A stretch of DNA of 64,000 nucleotides from the NCBI GenBank assembly GCA_913055685.1, contig CAJXKC010000001.1:1240001-1304000 (forward strand), read 5' to 3'. Position numbers and translations under genes: made by a program. Under the pieces are notes generated by a model. That model was not told where the DNA came from. It made no database searches and was given only the letters and a program-made list of their open reading frames with translations. Numbering within the stretch: position 1 is the first letter of the stretch; the number at the start of each line of letters is the position of its first letter. Origin of the DNA: an uncultured Flavobacteriales bacterium (lineage in GTDB: Bacteria; Bacteroidota; Bacteroidia; Flavobacteriales; Schleiferiaceae). Shown here piece by piece: positions 50,310 to 59,058 of the stretch.

Positions 50310-51269
50310 TTACTCTTTAAGAACCAAATACGTTAGATACGATCCGTAAGTTAATAGGAAAAACAAGCCATTCCATCGGTCAATATGATTTCTCTTACCA
50401 ATGACTAGCGCTATTATTAGAAAGCTACTCGATAATAATACCACTAGAATGTCTGAGTTGTTTTCTGGTGAGAAGGGCAATGGTTTTATCAAGGAGCTGA
50501 CTCCCAGAATCCAAAGCAAATTGAAAATATTGGAACCCACCACATTCCCAATAGCGATATCAGTGTTCTTGCGGAAGGCAGCTACTGCAGACGTGGCTAA
50601 CTCGGGCAATGATGTGCCAATCGCCACAACGGTCAATCCAATAAGCGATTCACTTAAACCAAACATCTGGGAGAAATAAACAGCTCCGTCAACAATCCAT
50701 TTACCTCCTAGAAATAGACCCAGACATCCTAGAATAATGTAGAGGACCGACCTTTTCGTAGAATAGCTTGTGGTCACATCTGAAGGAATAGCTTCCTTTT
50801 CCCTTGAAATTTTAAAGATGTATGCCATGAATAAGGAAAAGAAAAACAACAACACCGCACCGTCCGAAAAACTTAATTCGTGTTGTATTGTATCCATGGG
50901 CAATTCAGAATTGATCAGGTAGCCCACCAGTAGGATAGCAGCAATCGAGAAAGGTATTTCCGATAAAACTGTGCTACTCTTTAAAGGGAGAGGGGCAATA
51001 ATTGCGGAAAACCCAATAATTAATAGAACATTGGCAATATTACTTCCTAGAATATTTCCTACTGCTATCTCTGAATTTCCATCAATGCTGGCCATAATAT
51101 TAACAATCAGCTCGGGCATTGAGGTACCAAAGGAAACAATCGTAAGTCCAATAACTAAATCAGAAAGCCCGAACGTTTTTGCAATAGATGAGGCGCCCTG
51201 TACCAGGAAGTCAGCACCTTTTATCAAAAGCACGAAACCTACAATGAATAGTACACTTGTAATCAACAT
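50310..51269 (-). CDS. Calcium/sodium antiporter (YrbG/CaCA family)
   Basis: 319 residues with the duplicated alpha repeats: LTIVSFGTSMPELIVNIMASI and LTVVAIGTSLPELATSAVAAF, each carrying the conserved Glu. Ten or so spans. Exchanges Ca2+ for Na+ (or H+) across the inner membrane. Convergent with the metal operon to its left. Confidence 0.93.
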   Translation of the reverse strand: MLITSVLFIVGFVLLIKGADFLVQGASSIAKTFGLSDLVIGLTIVSFGTSMPELIVNIMASIDGNSEIAVGNILGSNIANVLLIIGFSAIIAPLPLKSSTVLSEIPFSIAAILLVGYLINSELPMDTIQHELSFSDGAVLLFFFSLFMAYIFKISREKEAIPSDVTTSYSTKRSVLYIILGCLGLFLGGKWIVDGAVYFSQMFGLSESLIGLTVVAIGTSLPELATSAVAAFRKNTDIAIGNVVGSNIFNLLWILGVSSLIKPLPFSPENNSDILVVLLSSSFLIIALVIGKRNHIDRWNGLFFLLTYGSYLTYLVLKE

Positions 51270-51349
51270 GATGAATCCTCCTAATTAGAATAAAATGCCA
51301 CCAACTCTGTCTTATTCATACATCATCTTTCGATCAATATGGAGTAACA

Positions 51350-51796
51350 TCATGCGATAAAATGAGAAACTCCAGTTACGAGCCCTGCGGAAATCGTTAC
51401 ACCAATGCTTATTGCAATAAAAGCAGGCTTAGTATGAATTCTAAAGACTTTAGCTCCTATAACCCCCATGTAGGCCCCGGTTATCGGTAAGGGTATCATT
51501 ACGAAAATCATTAGTCCCCAAAAACCATATCGACTCACGTGTTTCCCAATCAGTTTCTTTGAACGCCTCATCATCCACAAGCTAATCGTGCGGTAATTAT
51601 GAAACTGCCAAAGCCGATGATCAAGTTGATTGATCAAAAAGTTAAAGATTGGAAATACAAGTAGGTTTCCCAACAACCCAGCTAAAAAAGCCCAAGAAAT
51701 TGGTAGGCCACTCACTAGTCCAAAGGGAATACCCGCACGGGATTCACCAATAGGAGAAATGGATACAAGAAAAGTGCTAATTATGTCTTCTAACAT
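51350..51796 (-). CDS. Small multi-drug export family membrane protein
   Basis: 148 residues with ISPIGESRAGIPFGLVSGLP at the N-terminus and VMIPLPITGAYMGVIGAKVF near the middle, the pattern of the Sm_multidrug_ex family (four or so spans). The name is historical; function is not settled. Same strand as the antiporter, 81 bp away. Confidence 0.8.
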   Translation of the reverse strand: MLEDIISTFLVSISPIGESRAGIPFGLVSGLPISWAFLAGLLGNLLVFPIFNFLINQLDHRLWQFHNYRTISLWMMRRSKKLIGKHVSRYGFWGLMIFVMIPLPITGAYMGVIGAKVFRIHTKPAFIAISIGVTISAGLVTGVSHFIA

Positions 51797-51883
51797 AAGC
51801 TTTGTCCATATAATATGACGTGGTCAAAATAACAGTATATAAACCGAAGAAAACGTTTCGTCCAAGAAATTAGTGTATCAGGA

Positions 51884-52825
51884 TCATTGTTTTAATTTTT
51901 CATATCGCTTCTCCAAGATTTCTATGTAGGCTAATTTCATATCCTCGGACAGAAATGACTGATCAATCCAGCTGAATGCCTTTGATTTGTTTTTTAGTAT
52001 CCGGTTGAAAGTTCCCTTGATCTGTTTAGGGGTAAGCCCTAATCCTTCGCCTAATTGCTCAAAGTGCTCCCGTTTTAGCTTCTTTTTCTTTCCTGCAAGA
52101 GTCAGTGCCAGTTCTTCTTTATCTTCGGGAAAAACAATGGCTACATTCAACAAATCATAAGCAGGGGCAAGTCCCCAACCTGAAGGGTTTTCCACCATGG
52201 AAAAGTTCTTGAGGTGCATATCGTTGTTACCCGTCAGAAATGAAAATAGGGCCAGATCAAAGAAATAAGTTTTGTCTAGCAAAGTATTACTGGAATAGGT
52301 ATCTAGGGCTTTTCCCACTTTCTCCATTGAGCTTTTATACTTGTCAAAGGCCTCTGTAATCTGAAACATATCGAGCATATGTATCTTTTCACCCTTTTCC
52401 GTACGATCTATTCGTTTGGTGATGTAACAGAGTTCCCCGGATGCCAATCTGACTAATGAAGAGGGTACCACAGGTATCCCAAAAGCTTCTGCTATACGCA
52501 TGGTGAGATGCTCATTTTCGGGCATTTCCGGAAAGCGATCAGAAGGTGGTTTGAAAATATAGTTTCCCCCTAAAGCTCCCACAATGGTAAGTCTAGCATT
52601 TGCCTGATTAGCAGATTCTGCCACCAGCGACATAGATAACTTGGGTTGCACTCCTGGAACCGCAACACTTCGCTCCACCACGTTCTTAGCAAGCTCATCC
52701 ATTTGATCCAAAGAATACTCTATTTTAGGAGGGCTTGGAGTTCCAAAAAACTCTAAAGAGCACTTTTCATGAAAGTCATTTTCACTTTCAATAGGACCAT
52801 AGCAGTACAAACATTTATTCTCCAT
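51884..52825 (-). CDS. HipT-like Ser/Thr kinase (HipA C-terminal part)
   Basis: 313 residues from MENKCLYCYGPIESE (52825, overlapping the upstream stop by 11 nt). N-terminal zinc-knuckle-like CLYC ... FHEKC. HipA-type kinase: activation/P-loop segment VAVPGVQPKLSMSL, ATP-binding GGNYIFKPPSDRFP, catalytic loop LTGNNDMHLKNFSM and metal-binding APAYDLLN. Lacks the HipA N-terminal subdomain, which is encoded by the next gene up. Toxin of a three-gene HipBST-like system. Confidence 0.88.
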   Translation of the reverse strand: MENKCLYCYGPIESENDFHEKCSLEFFGTPSPPKIEYSLDQMDELAKNVVERSVAVPGVQPKLSMSLVAESANQANARLTIVGALGGNYIFKPPSDRFPEMPENEHLTMRIAEAFGIPVVPSSLVRLASGELCYITKRIDRTEKGEKIHMLDMFQITEAFDKYKSSMEKVGKALDTYSSNTLLDKTYFFDLALFSFLTGNNDMHLKNFSMVENPSGWGLAPAYDLLNVAIVFPEDKEELALTLAGKKKKLKREHFEQLGEGLGLTPKQIKGTFNRILKNKSKAFSWIDQSFLSEDMKLAYIEILEKRYEKLKQ

Positions 52826-53150
52826 CTTCATCTTGTATTGGTTCAACACTCACCGCACCAATGCAATTCTGACAGCAAGCTAGGAGTAAACCCATGCGAT
52901 CATTCTTATTGATCTTCCAGCTTTTTGAAGCTATATCCAGTAGCCATCCTTCTGGAATTAATCCTTCAAAAAAAGGGAAGAGTCGTTTGTCTGTATAGGG
53001 TTCTGATGAAACAGGCATTGTAAAAGTGATGAAGTCATTGGGATGCTGATCAACATATTTCCCATCGTACTGAAATACATATTCCCCATCATTGGTTTCA
53101 GTGAGGATTCCCGCTAATAAACCCTTGTATAGTACTCTTCCTTGTCTCAT
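52815..53150 (-). CDS. HipS-like protein (HipA N-terminal subdomain)
   Basis: 111 residues matching the small N-terminal subdomain of HipA: VLYKGLLAGILTETNDGEYVF and ISFTMPVS-like FITFTMPVSSEPYTDKRLFPFFEGLIPEGW. In E. coli HipBST the separate HipS acts as the antitoxin toward HipT. Overlaps hipB by 4 nt (ATGA) and the kinase start by 11 nt. Confidence 0.85.
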   Translation of the reverse strand: MRQGRVLYKGLLAGILTETNDGEYVFQYDGKYVDQHPNDFITFTMPVSSEPYTDKRLFPFFEGLIPEGWLLDIASKSWKINKNDRMGLLLACCQNCIGAVSVEPIQDEDGE

Positions 53151-53356
53151 TCAAGTAGCTCTTTACTGTTTACAGGAGCCAGTTCATGGCCAAACATTTT
53201 GAGCACCAGGTTGACCTTTTCCATGTTGAGATTGGTTTTTCCCTGCTCTATTTTGCGCACAACGGTGAGTGCCACTCCAGCTCTTTCAGCAAACTCTTCC
53301 TGGGTGAGATTGACTTCCTTTCTACGTTGTTTTACAAATTCAGATAATCCCTTCAT
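53147..53356 (-). CDS. hipB: HipB-like HTH regulator
   Basis: 69 residues, XRE-type HTH: REVNLTQEEFAERAGVALTVVRKIEQGKTNLN, with a short C-terminal strand. First gene of the hip operon; three palindromic sites begin one base upstream of its ATG, so it probably autoregulates the operon as HipB does. Confidence 0.88.
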   Translation of the reverse strand: MKGLSEFVKQRRKEVNLTQEEFAERAGVALTVVRKIEQGKTNLNMEKVNLVLKMFGHELAPVNSKELLE

Positions 53357-53456
53357 TATATGTCTATAGATATAATTCTCTTCAAATATACCAAACTATA
53401 TGTAAAAAGATATAATGTGCTTAAATAATTTTTAATTATATGCTTTAAGATATAAT
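53357..53456. promoter_or_regulatory. Three 20-bp operators at exact 40-bp spacing upstream of hipB
   Basis: The sequence TATATG-N6-GATATAAT occurs at 53357-53376, 53397-53416 and 53437-53456. Only the central six bases vary. The 40-bp period is close to four helical turns, so dimers would bind one face of the DNA. Position and symmetry indicate HipB operators. Confidence 0.8.
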
Positions 53457-53640
53457 CTGCAATTTGATTGAAGAATGTCGAGGGTAGAGAAATGAACCCA
53501 AGACCAAAACATTTAAATTTGAATTGTTAAGTCGAGGATTTGGGTGTAAAACCCTCCTGCACACGAATAGCTTGCTTAGCGGCTTGACTTTGACATAATG
53601 GCCTCGGTAAATATTTGATATTGAGCATATTGGAGAGCTA

Positions 53641-53666
53641 GGTTCAAAACCCCCTCTCTCCGCAAG
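53641..53666. other. Attachment-site remnant: tRNA-Ser-like 3' end (junction A/B)
   Basis: A T-arm-like GGTTCAAAACC and acceptor 3' strand ending CTCTCTCCGCAAG; 22 of 26 positions match the site at 63075-63100, the last 13 exactly. No 5' tRNA half is present. The integrase of element B starts 350 bp to the right. The site is followed by a terminator hairpin. Confidence 0.72.
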
Positions 53667-53686
53667 TTCGAGTACAGCAACTTGGT

Positions 53687-53722
53687 AAAACCCTGAAAAT
53701 CATAGTATTTTCAGGGTTTTTT
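53687..53722 (+). terminator. Terminator hairpin after the att site
   Basis: AAACCCTGAAAAT and ATTTTCAGGGTTT pair across a six-base loop, followed by a T run. Probably carried along with the tRNA 3' end. Confidence 0.75.
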
Positions 53723-53770
53723 GTTTCCTCCGCTTGGCAAAAAAATGAAGGTTTTGGCACTTTAAAAACG

Positions 53771-53967
53771 CTAAATCGTAACCCCACCCCATTTAGGGGT
53801 TACGATTTAGAAATGGGAAAAAATAAAAGTGTAGTTCCTTAATTTTCAGGATTTTGCGCGGTCAGGTTTCAGGACATTGTCCTATAATTGTAATGCGAAG
53901 TGAGGGCGACAACTGTCAAAAAGGGTTGAAAATCGTAACCCCTGCCGTAACCCCTAATCGTAACCCC
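53771..53967. repeat. Integrase arm-type repeat cluster (CTAAATCGTAACCCC)
   Basis: CTAAATCGTAACCCC at 53771-53785 is inverted exactly at 53796-53810. AATCGTAACCCC recurs at 53931-53942 and 53956-53967, with CGTAACCCC at 53946-53954, the group being bracketed by CCTGCC/GGCAGG arms. The same 15-mer reappears beside the other att site (63009-63023). Fits arm-binding sites for the integrase or its excisionase. Confidence 0.65.
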
Positions 53968-54015
53968 GGCAGGTTGTACGAATCCAATTCTTAAGACGCT
54001 AAAAGACAATGTTTT

Positions 54016-55248
54016 ATGTCGTCAAGAAACACCTTTAGAGTCTTGTTCTTTCTGAACAAGTCAAAAACCAACAAAGACGGAGCTCCGATAATGCTCCGTA
54101 TCACCATTAATGGTCAACAAGTGGCTTTGAACGTACGCCGACGAATTCCAATCTTTGATTGGGATCAAAAGCGCGGACTACCTCTTGTGAAGGATCAATT
54201 CACCCATGATATCGACCTGTATCTGGAAACTTTTCGCAATAAAGCCTTCCAGGCATTTACAGATTTAAGCCAGCAATATGATGTGGTCACGGCGGCCATG
54301 GTGCGCGATTACATCAATGGAGTGAACGGTCATCGTACAAAGACGATAATTGAGATTTGGGAGCAGCACAATGAAGAGCTGAAAAAGAATATTAATAAGA
54401 CCTGCTCTTATTCTTTATGGCAAAAGCATCAAACTGCAAAGAATCACTTTAAAGGTTATCTAAGTGACCACTATCGAGTAACTGACGTCCCGATTACTCA
54501 AGTTAATTATGAAATGATTCGAGCCTATAAAGAGTACTTGATTGGCGTAAAAGATCTCACCTACAATACCACCATTAAGTTCCTGCAATTCACTAAAAAG
54601 ATCACCTTGAGGGCGATTCGAGCGGGATGGTTGAAGGTAGATCCATTTGAGGGAATGTCACTTTCTTTAAAGCAGACCGATCGACCATATCTCACAGAAG
54701 AGGAATTAGATCTTATTGAGAACAAGGAATTCAAGGTTCAGCGCTTAGAATTAGTAAAGGACCTTTTCCTTTTTGCATGCTATACGGGGCTAGCCTACTC
54801 CGATGTAAAGAAGCTGCATAAAGCAGAAATTGAAAAATCGCCAAACGGTATGTGGTGGATTAGGACCCGTCGCCAAAAAACCAAGGAACGTAGTCAGATC
54901 CCGCTTTTGGCACCGGCCATGAAAATAATTAAGAAGTATGCCCATTTAGACTCGCTTTCCGCCGATGAAAAAGTACTCCCGGTTTTAAGCAATCAAAAGC
55001 TGAACTCATATTTGAAGGAAGTTGCCGATTTTTCGGGAATTCAAAAGAAGCTAACGTTCCATGTCGCTAGACATACCTTCGCAACTACAGTTACTCTTTC
55101 GAATGGCGTGCCAATAGAAAGCGTGAGCAAAATGCTTGGTCATACCAATTTAAGAACCACCCAGCATTATGCACGGATTGTGGATGAAAAAGTAGCTCAA
55201 GATATGCTCGCTTTAAGCAATACTGGAAAGTTTCAATTGGCTAAGTAA
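54016..55248 (+). CDS. Tyrosine recombinase (integrase) of element B
   Basis: 410 residues: N-terminal arm-binding domain (FRVLFFLNKSKTNKDGAPI), SAM-like core-binding domain (about 105-210) and catalytic domain. HxxR in FHVARHTFATT (about 347), LGHTNLRTTQHYARI with the nucleophile Tyr near 384. The Arg I box reads CYTGLAYSDVKKL, Ala replacing Arg (TGLR), a change also seen in IntDOT-related recombinases. Start chosen at ATG 54016. The matching partial copy lies at bases 2-445. Confidence 0.95.
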   Translation: MSSRNTFRVLFFLNKSKTNKDGAPIMLRITINGQQVALNVRRRIPIFDWDQKRGLPLVKDQFTHDIDLYLETFRNKAFQAFTDLSQQYDVVTAAMVRDYINGVNGHRTKTIIEIWEQHNEELKKNINKTCSYSLWQKHQTAKNHFKGYLSDHYRVTDVPITQVNYEMIRAYKEYLIGVKDLTYNTTIKFLQFTKKITLRAIRAGWLKVDPFEGMSLSLKQTDRPYLTEEELDLIENKEFKVQRLELVKDLFLFACYTGLAYSDVKKLHKAEIEKSPNGMWWIRTRRQKTKERSQIPLLAPAMKIIKKYAHLDSLSADEKVLPVLSNQKLNSYLKEVADFSGIQKKLTFHVARHTFATTVTLSNGVPIESVSKMLGHTNLRTTQHYARIVDEKVAQDMLALSNTGKFQLAK

Positions 55249-55267
55249 AGGCTGAATTTACCTTTAA

Positions 55268-55299
55268 GGGTGCCTAAGGTTCGAAGGCACCCTTTTTTT
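55268..55299 (+). terminator. Rho-independent terminator of the integrase gene
   Basis: GGGTGCC and GGCACCC arms, an 11-base loop and a T7 tail, 20 bp after the integrase stop. Confidence 0.9.
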
Positions 55300-55745
55300 G
55301 GGCTTTTCTGTCAAAAATGTCTCTTGTACGGTACACCTCAAAATGAAGGCGGCAGAAACTAAAAAACGTCGTTTTAATCACAATTGTGCTTGTAGCGTTT
55401 GTACTTGCGAATAAAAAGGTAGGCTTAAAAAAGTGCCTACCGTACGTCAGTTCGTACGCTTTTGACGGAAAAGCCCGTTTTCCGTAGAAGCGATGACTAA
55501 CACGGTTCAAATAGTGCCACTCATTTCGGAGGGTTAGTGCCAGTGATTTCGGTTCTATTTGTGCCAGTTAGCCGCCCAGAACAGGAGTCGAACCTGTAGA
55601 CGATTCTATAGTCACTTGTATATGAGTGATTTATGTTTGAAGCTTCACGCTGATTTGATTGTGATTGGCTCAGTTTTGGTCTACTTACAGTTCCAAGTTT
55701 GACCTTTATTCAATTTGAGTGGGCCTCTTCTAAAACAATAGCAAT
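55300..55745. other. Non-coding stretch with inverted repeats, IS21-like end repeats and a tRNA fragment
   Basis: No convincing gene. CTTTTCTGTCAAAAATGT near 55303 is inverted imperfectly at about 55455-55490 (GTACGCTTTTGACGGAAAAG), and its sequence recurs near 59009-59035, suggesting a small repeated element. Three GTGCCA-T-like units at 55515-55570 resemble the repeated ends of IS21-type elements. A tRNA 3' fragment follows at 55574. Confidence 0.4.
55574..55597 (-). other. tRNA 3'-end fragment (T-arm plus acceptor strand)
   Basis: On the minus strand ACAGG-TTCGACT-CCTGT forms a perfect five-base T-stem followed by the acceptor strand TCTGGGC. No D-arm or anticodon arm is found upstream, so it is not a tRNA gene. 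Probably an attachment-site remnant of another integration. Confidence 0.5.
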
Positions 55746-56399
55746 CTAAAACAAGCCTCGGCTAGAGCTATTAAAGTTCCATCTAAATCCAATCGCAGGA
55801 CTTAGAAATATTTGTGGTCCAGTAATTTCTACAAATAGGTAGCGAACTCGAAAATCAAAGAATAATTCATATGGGAATTCCTGATGAATTTCTTGACCAA
55901 GACCATAGGAATAAGAAACATTACTCATGACTCCCAAAGATCCAACCCCTATCTTTCTGTTCTCATAGTTGTTTATCTCATTAATTGGCACGGTCTCAGA
56001 ACTAGCATCAATATGATACAAGTATGTACCACCTATGCCTATTTCCAATGTCGAATGATTCTCGTGTAATAATCGAAAATCTACAGATAGTTCACCTATG
56101 AAAAAATTAGAGATTGATGTCCATTCCTCAAACCGATTAGAAATTTTTCCAAAGTCCGAGTAAAGTCTTGCACCCGCCAACTTTAGCTCAATTTGAGACC
56201 AATGGGCGAAATCTGGCCTAAAACCATATTGGATACCATATTCCGGAAACCCAGTTTGCACTCTCTTGTAGCTTGGATCTTCGTAATATCTCTCATTGTG
56301 ACCCAATATTAAACCAATTTGATGGCTACTCTGGGCCTTGCAAATTATTCCAATTAAAAGAAACGTTCCAAATGTGGCTTGTTTCAGAAATTTACTCAT
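55746..56399 (-). CDS. Exported hypothetical protein, barrel-like
   Basis: 217 residues with a signal peptide (ATFGTFLLIGIICKAQ) and alternating beta-strand pattern (VDFRLLHENHSTLEIGIGGTYLY, FFDFRVRYLFVEI, FLSPAIGFRWNF), like an outer-membrane barrel. Directly downstream (3 bp) of the truncated T9SS-protein gene. No family recognised. Confidence 0.6.
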   Translation of the reverse strand: MSKFLKQATFGTFLLIGIICKAQSSHQIGLILGHNERYYEDPSYKRVQTGFPEYGIQYGFRPDFAHWSQIELKLAGARLYSDFGKISNRFEEWTSISNFFIGELSVDFRLLHENHSTLEIGIGGTYLYHIDASSETVPINEINNYENRKIGVGSLGVMSNVSYSYGLGQEIHQEFPYELFFDFRVRYLFVEITGPQIFLSPAIGFRWNFNSSSRGLF

Positions 56400-56402
56400 A
56401 GA

Positions 56403-57112
56403 TCAATTTTTTCTTGAAAGCAATTTTATGGTTCGCCTATCCTGAGTGTCAATTTCTAAATAATATAGGCCATTGCTTAAATTCTTAGGCACTTGAATAA
56501 TGCGAGTTTCGCTAGAAACTCCAGGGAAAATGGATATTGCAATTATCCTGCCAATTGGATCAATTAAGCGCATGTTATCGTTAGTAATTGAATCGTTTAA
56601 GCCTGAAATCTTAAATGAATTAGAAAATGGATTGGGATAAACTTCAATTTCTGATAAATCATTGAACTTATTCTCTCCATCATTTTGACTTTTATCCACT
56701 TCATTGCTGTAGAGTCTCTTACCACTGCTAGTATAGCTAACTTGGGTGCCTCCCAAGTTGTTAGGATCAAGGTAGGGAGAATTACAATCACAGTCATCAA
56801 TCAATAATTCTAAAGTAGTATTATTGTCTGCGGCAGCTGTAAAACTTGGCAGTAATGTCACATTACCAGCTGATGCATACTGATACTGGGAGCCAGGATT
56901 CATTTGAATGTTATTTCCATCCATTACAGTTTCAACAAAAGTATGAGACTTATGATATCCAGGGTGTGAGGAGTAGACCAAACTATTTTTGCATGCAGAT
57001 ACTTCAAATGTTATGGTTTTTGTTATTGTTCTAGAGGGGCAATAACTGGCTCCATTGAATGTTGGCGTATCGTAAGTTACAGTTACAGTTTTTGGACCAT
57101 TAAAGTTACCAT
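56403..57112 (-). pseudogene. 5'-truncated T9SS-secreted protein (C-terminal part)
   Basis: Frame open from about 57112 downward without a proper start; begins with beta-sandwich repeats (TVTVTYDTPTFNGASYCPS), goes on through SYTSSGKRL and ends with a type-A T9SS sorting domain: EIEVYPNPFSNSFKISG, MRLIDPIGRI, SNGLYYLEIDTQDRRTIKLL. Sequence changes abruptly at 57113. The N-terminal signal and functional domain are gone. Confidence 0.75.
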
Positions 57113-57340
57113 TTGTGCTGCGAGACCTTAGGGTCTAGCATCAGTCAGTTAATAGATAATAACGATCATTGGTTTAAAGATATTGACTTTCTTGAGTCTG
57201 AGAATGAGTGGCTTAAGCGCGAAATGGAACACCTAAGGGGTGAGATATGGTTTCTTAGGGAACAAAACAATAAGTTGATGAAAATGGTAGAACCAGGTCT
57301 CAACGATCTGCGAATAGTCAACAGTAGTCATTCCAAGTAG
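57113..57340 (+). CDS. Small coiled-coil ORF, doubtful
   Basis: 75 codons from a TTG start. Contains a clear heptad segment (FLESENEWLKREMEHLRGE, FLREQNNKLMKM). It begins exactly at the breakpoint of the truncated T9SS gene, so it may be the tail of another disrupted gene rather than an independent protein. Confidence 0.3.
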   Translation: MCCETLGSSISQLIDNNDHWFKDIDFLESENEWLKREMEHLRGEIWFLREQNNKLMKMVEPGLNDLRIVNSSHSK

Positions 57341-57373
57341 AAACAAAGAAATTGACAAAACCTTAATTAAAAA

Positions 57374-57510
57374 GCCCAACGGACCAGGCTATGGCAAGTA
57401 AAGGAGTTGCGAAGCGAGGTTTTGCCGTAGTTTAGATTAATTAAGGTTTTCCAATATCGTGAACAATGGGCGGAGCAGCAAACCTTTATTTGCTATAGCC
57501 ATTGTTAGCC
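57374..57510. repeat. attC-like site 1 of a cassette pair
   Basis: Starts GCCCAAC (minus strand GTTGGGC, a match to the attC core GTTRRRY) and ends near GTTAGCC. Terminal parts pair: GGCTATGGCAA against TTGCTATAGCC with AGTAAA/TTTATT continuing. About 137 bp long; about 75% similar by eye to the site at 58511-58648, including GAGNTGCGAAGCGAGG and TTAATTAAGGTTTTCCAATATCG. Flanks the gene at 57525-58094. Confidence 0.6.
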
Positions 57511-57524
57511 ACTGTTTTTATTTT

Positions 57525-58094
57525 TTAGTCAACAAACTTTATCTTATTTCTCAATCTTGTCTGTCCTTGTTGGTTAGTGTATTTTTCCTTAACCGTTTGA
57601 TATTCACTCACCATTTTAGAGTTTAAGTAAAAGCCAAGCACGATTAATGCTCCTGCAATACCTAGGTCAATGAGGATTAAGGGGTCAAAAGTTTCACCAA
57701 TAATGTCTTGTAAACTTCTTAGTAGCCCTAGTATGGTAAAGATTCCAACAAGTCGGTAATATTGTCCTTTGTAGGTTGCAATACCATAAGTCAACGCTAT
57801 GTTAATTATCGGCATTAGGAGTATTATGGGCAACCAATTGATTCCTTTTTCAATAACAATCGGAAGACCTGCCAACATTTTGAACAATATTGTTATTCCA
57901 AGAGCTACAATCAAAATAGTCTGAGCGACCTTGTATTTCTGTCTGTTTTCGAGAGTCGGTATAAAGCGAATTATTTTGGCTATTTCTTCCGATTTGTTTT
58001 TAGATTCTTCCTTTAGTTCTTCAAAAGCTTTTTGACGGCTTTTTCCTTCTTTAATTTTTTGTTCGGCTAATTTTCTTAATTCTTTTTTTGTCAT
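57525..58094 (-). CDS. Membrane protein in an integron-like cassette
   Basis: 189 residues: Lys/Glu-rich N-terminal helix (KKELRKLAEQKIKEGKSRQ), then four spans (TILIVALGITILFKMLAG, LPIILLMPIINIALTYGIA, IFTILGLLRSLQ, LIDLGIAGALIVLGFYL) and a polar tail. Strongly AT-rich. Single gene between two attC-like repeats, in the orientation expected of a cassette. Function unknown. Confidence 0.75.
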   Translation of the reverse strand: MTKKELRKLAEQKIKEGKSRQKAFEELKEESKNKSEEIAKIIRFIPTLENRQKYKVAQTILIVALGITILFKMLAGLPIVIEKGINWLPIILLMPIINIALTYGIATYKGQYYRLVGIFTILGLLRSLQDIIGETFDPLILIDLGIAGALIVLGFYLNSKMVSEYQTVKEKYTNQQGQTRLRNKIKFVD

Positions 58095-58510
58095 TTCCTC
58101 TTGTTAAATAGTGGCTAACTAACAATGATATGGCCCGTTTGCGACCAAAGGGAGCATATGGGTTATATCTGTAGTTGGGGTCAGTGTTTTTAACTTTTCA
58201 AATTCATTTCGTTGTCCTTTATAAGTCTGAAATATTGGTTATATCTCAGATATGAGCAGTGTTTCTGACGTCGAGTTGGACCTACCCGAACGTAAGATTT
58301 TTTAAGTGTTTAGGGTTCCCGCTAAATGGTTGTTTTCGGTTAACTTCATCCGTATACGTGTCAACGTATTTGAAAGCAAGCTTTCATACGGTTTACCCGT
58401 CGGATGAAAAACCAATCAACCTTTTGGCGGAGCCTTATTTAAAAATCATTCGTTCTCCTTTTTCAACTCGATAAAGGACACGAATGATGGCCTAAGTTAA
58501 TACCATTGAC
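58095..58510. other. Probable gene-less cassette or spacer
   Basis: About 415 bp. A 71-codon plus-strand ORF at 58259 is not convincing. Contains a hairpin with ATCATTCGT / ACGAATGAT arms at about 58447-58490 and AAGCAAGCTTTC self-complementary sequence at 58374. I see no gene. Confidence 0.4.
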
Positions 58511-58648
58511 CGCCAACGGACCCGGCTATGGCAAGTAAAAGGAGCTGCGAAGCGAGGTTGCGTTGAATTTTGATTAATTAAGGTTTTCCAATATCGGAAA
58601 GCTTGCGGTATTGACCAAGACCTTTATTTGCTATAGCCATTGTTGCCC
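58511..58648. repeat. attC-like site 2 of a cassette pair
   Basis: Same organisation as the 57374-57510 site: starts CGCCAACGGACCCGGCTATGG, ends TGCTATAGCCATTGTTGCCC, with the same internal blocks. The GGCTATGGCAA / TTGCTATAGCC arms can fold into a long hairpin as attC bottom strands do. Confidence 0.6.
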
Positions 58649-59058
58649 ACAGTTTTTCATTTTTTAAATCCTGTCCCTCGACGCTGTGGCAAGGTTGCGT
58701 TTTCTTTAAACACCTTTCCTCGGTGCTAAACCCAAACTTCCGCGCATAGCTTATCTCTCTTAATTCTGTTCGGCGTGTTTATCCAAATTGCGGGCAACTT
58801 GTTTTTATGCGTAACAAACCTGCGAATAACCAACCGTTGTTAATGAATATGCTTAGAATATAGTAGTTATCGCGCACAGTTTATTAAAGCAGATCTAATA
58901 TATGAAATCCTTCTGTTTTACAACATTGTACGTAAAGCTCAATTACCTCGTGAAAATGGCCTAAAGGCTTTTCTACCTAGTTATTCCCTGATGCTTTAGA
59001 TTGAACCTCAGGCTTTTCCGTCAAAAATGTTCGCGCTGACGTACGCTTTTGCCTAAAA
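58649..59058. other. Gene-less stretch
   Basis: About 410 bp with no open frame I trust. Near its end (59005-59040) a repeat CTTTTCCGTCAAAAATGT and GACGTACGCTTTTGCC echoes the inverted repeats at 55300-55495. Confidence 0.4.

Noticed and set aside
53931-53967. CRISPR-like short direct repeats
   Set aside because: Repeat units of 9-15 bp with irregular 2-5 bp spacing; no spacers of regular length and no cas genes. Better explained as recombinase-binding sites.
58259-58474. 71-codon ORF between attC-like sites
   Set aside because: Aromatic/Ser-rich translation with no motif, crossing a hairpin; no coupling or start context to support it.
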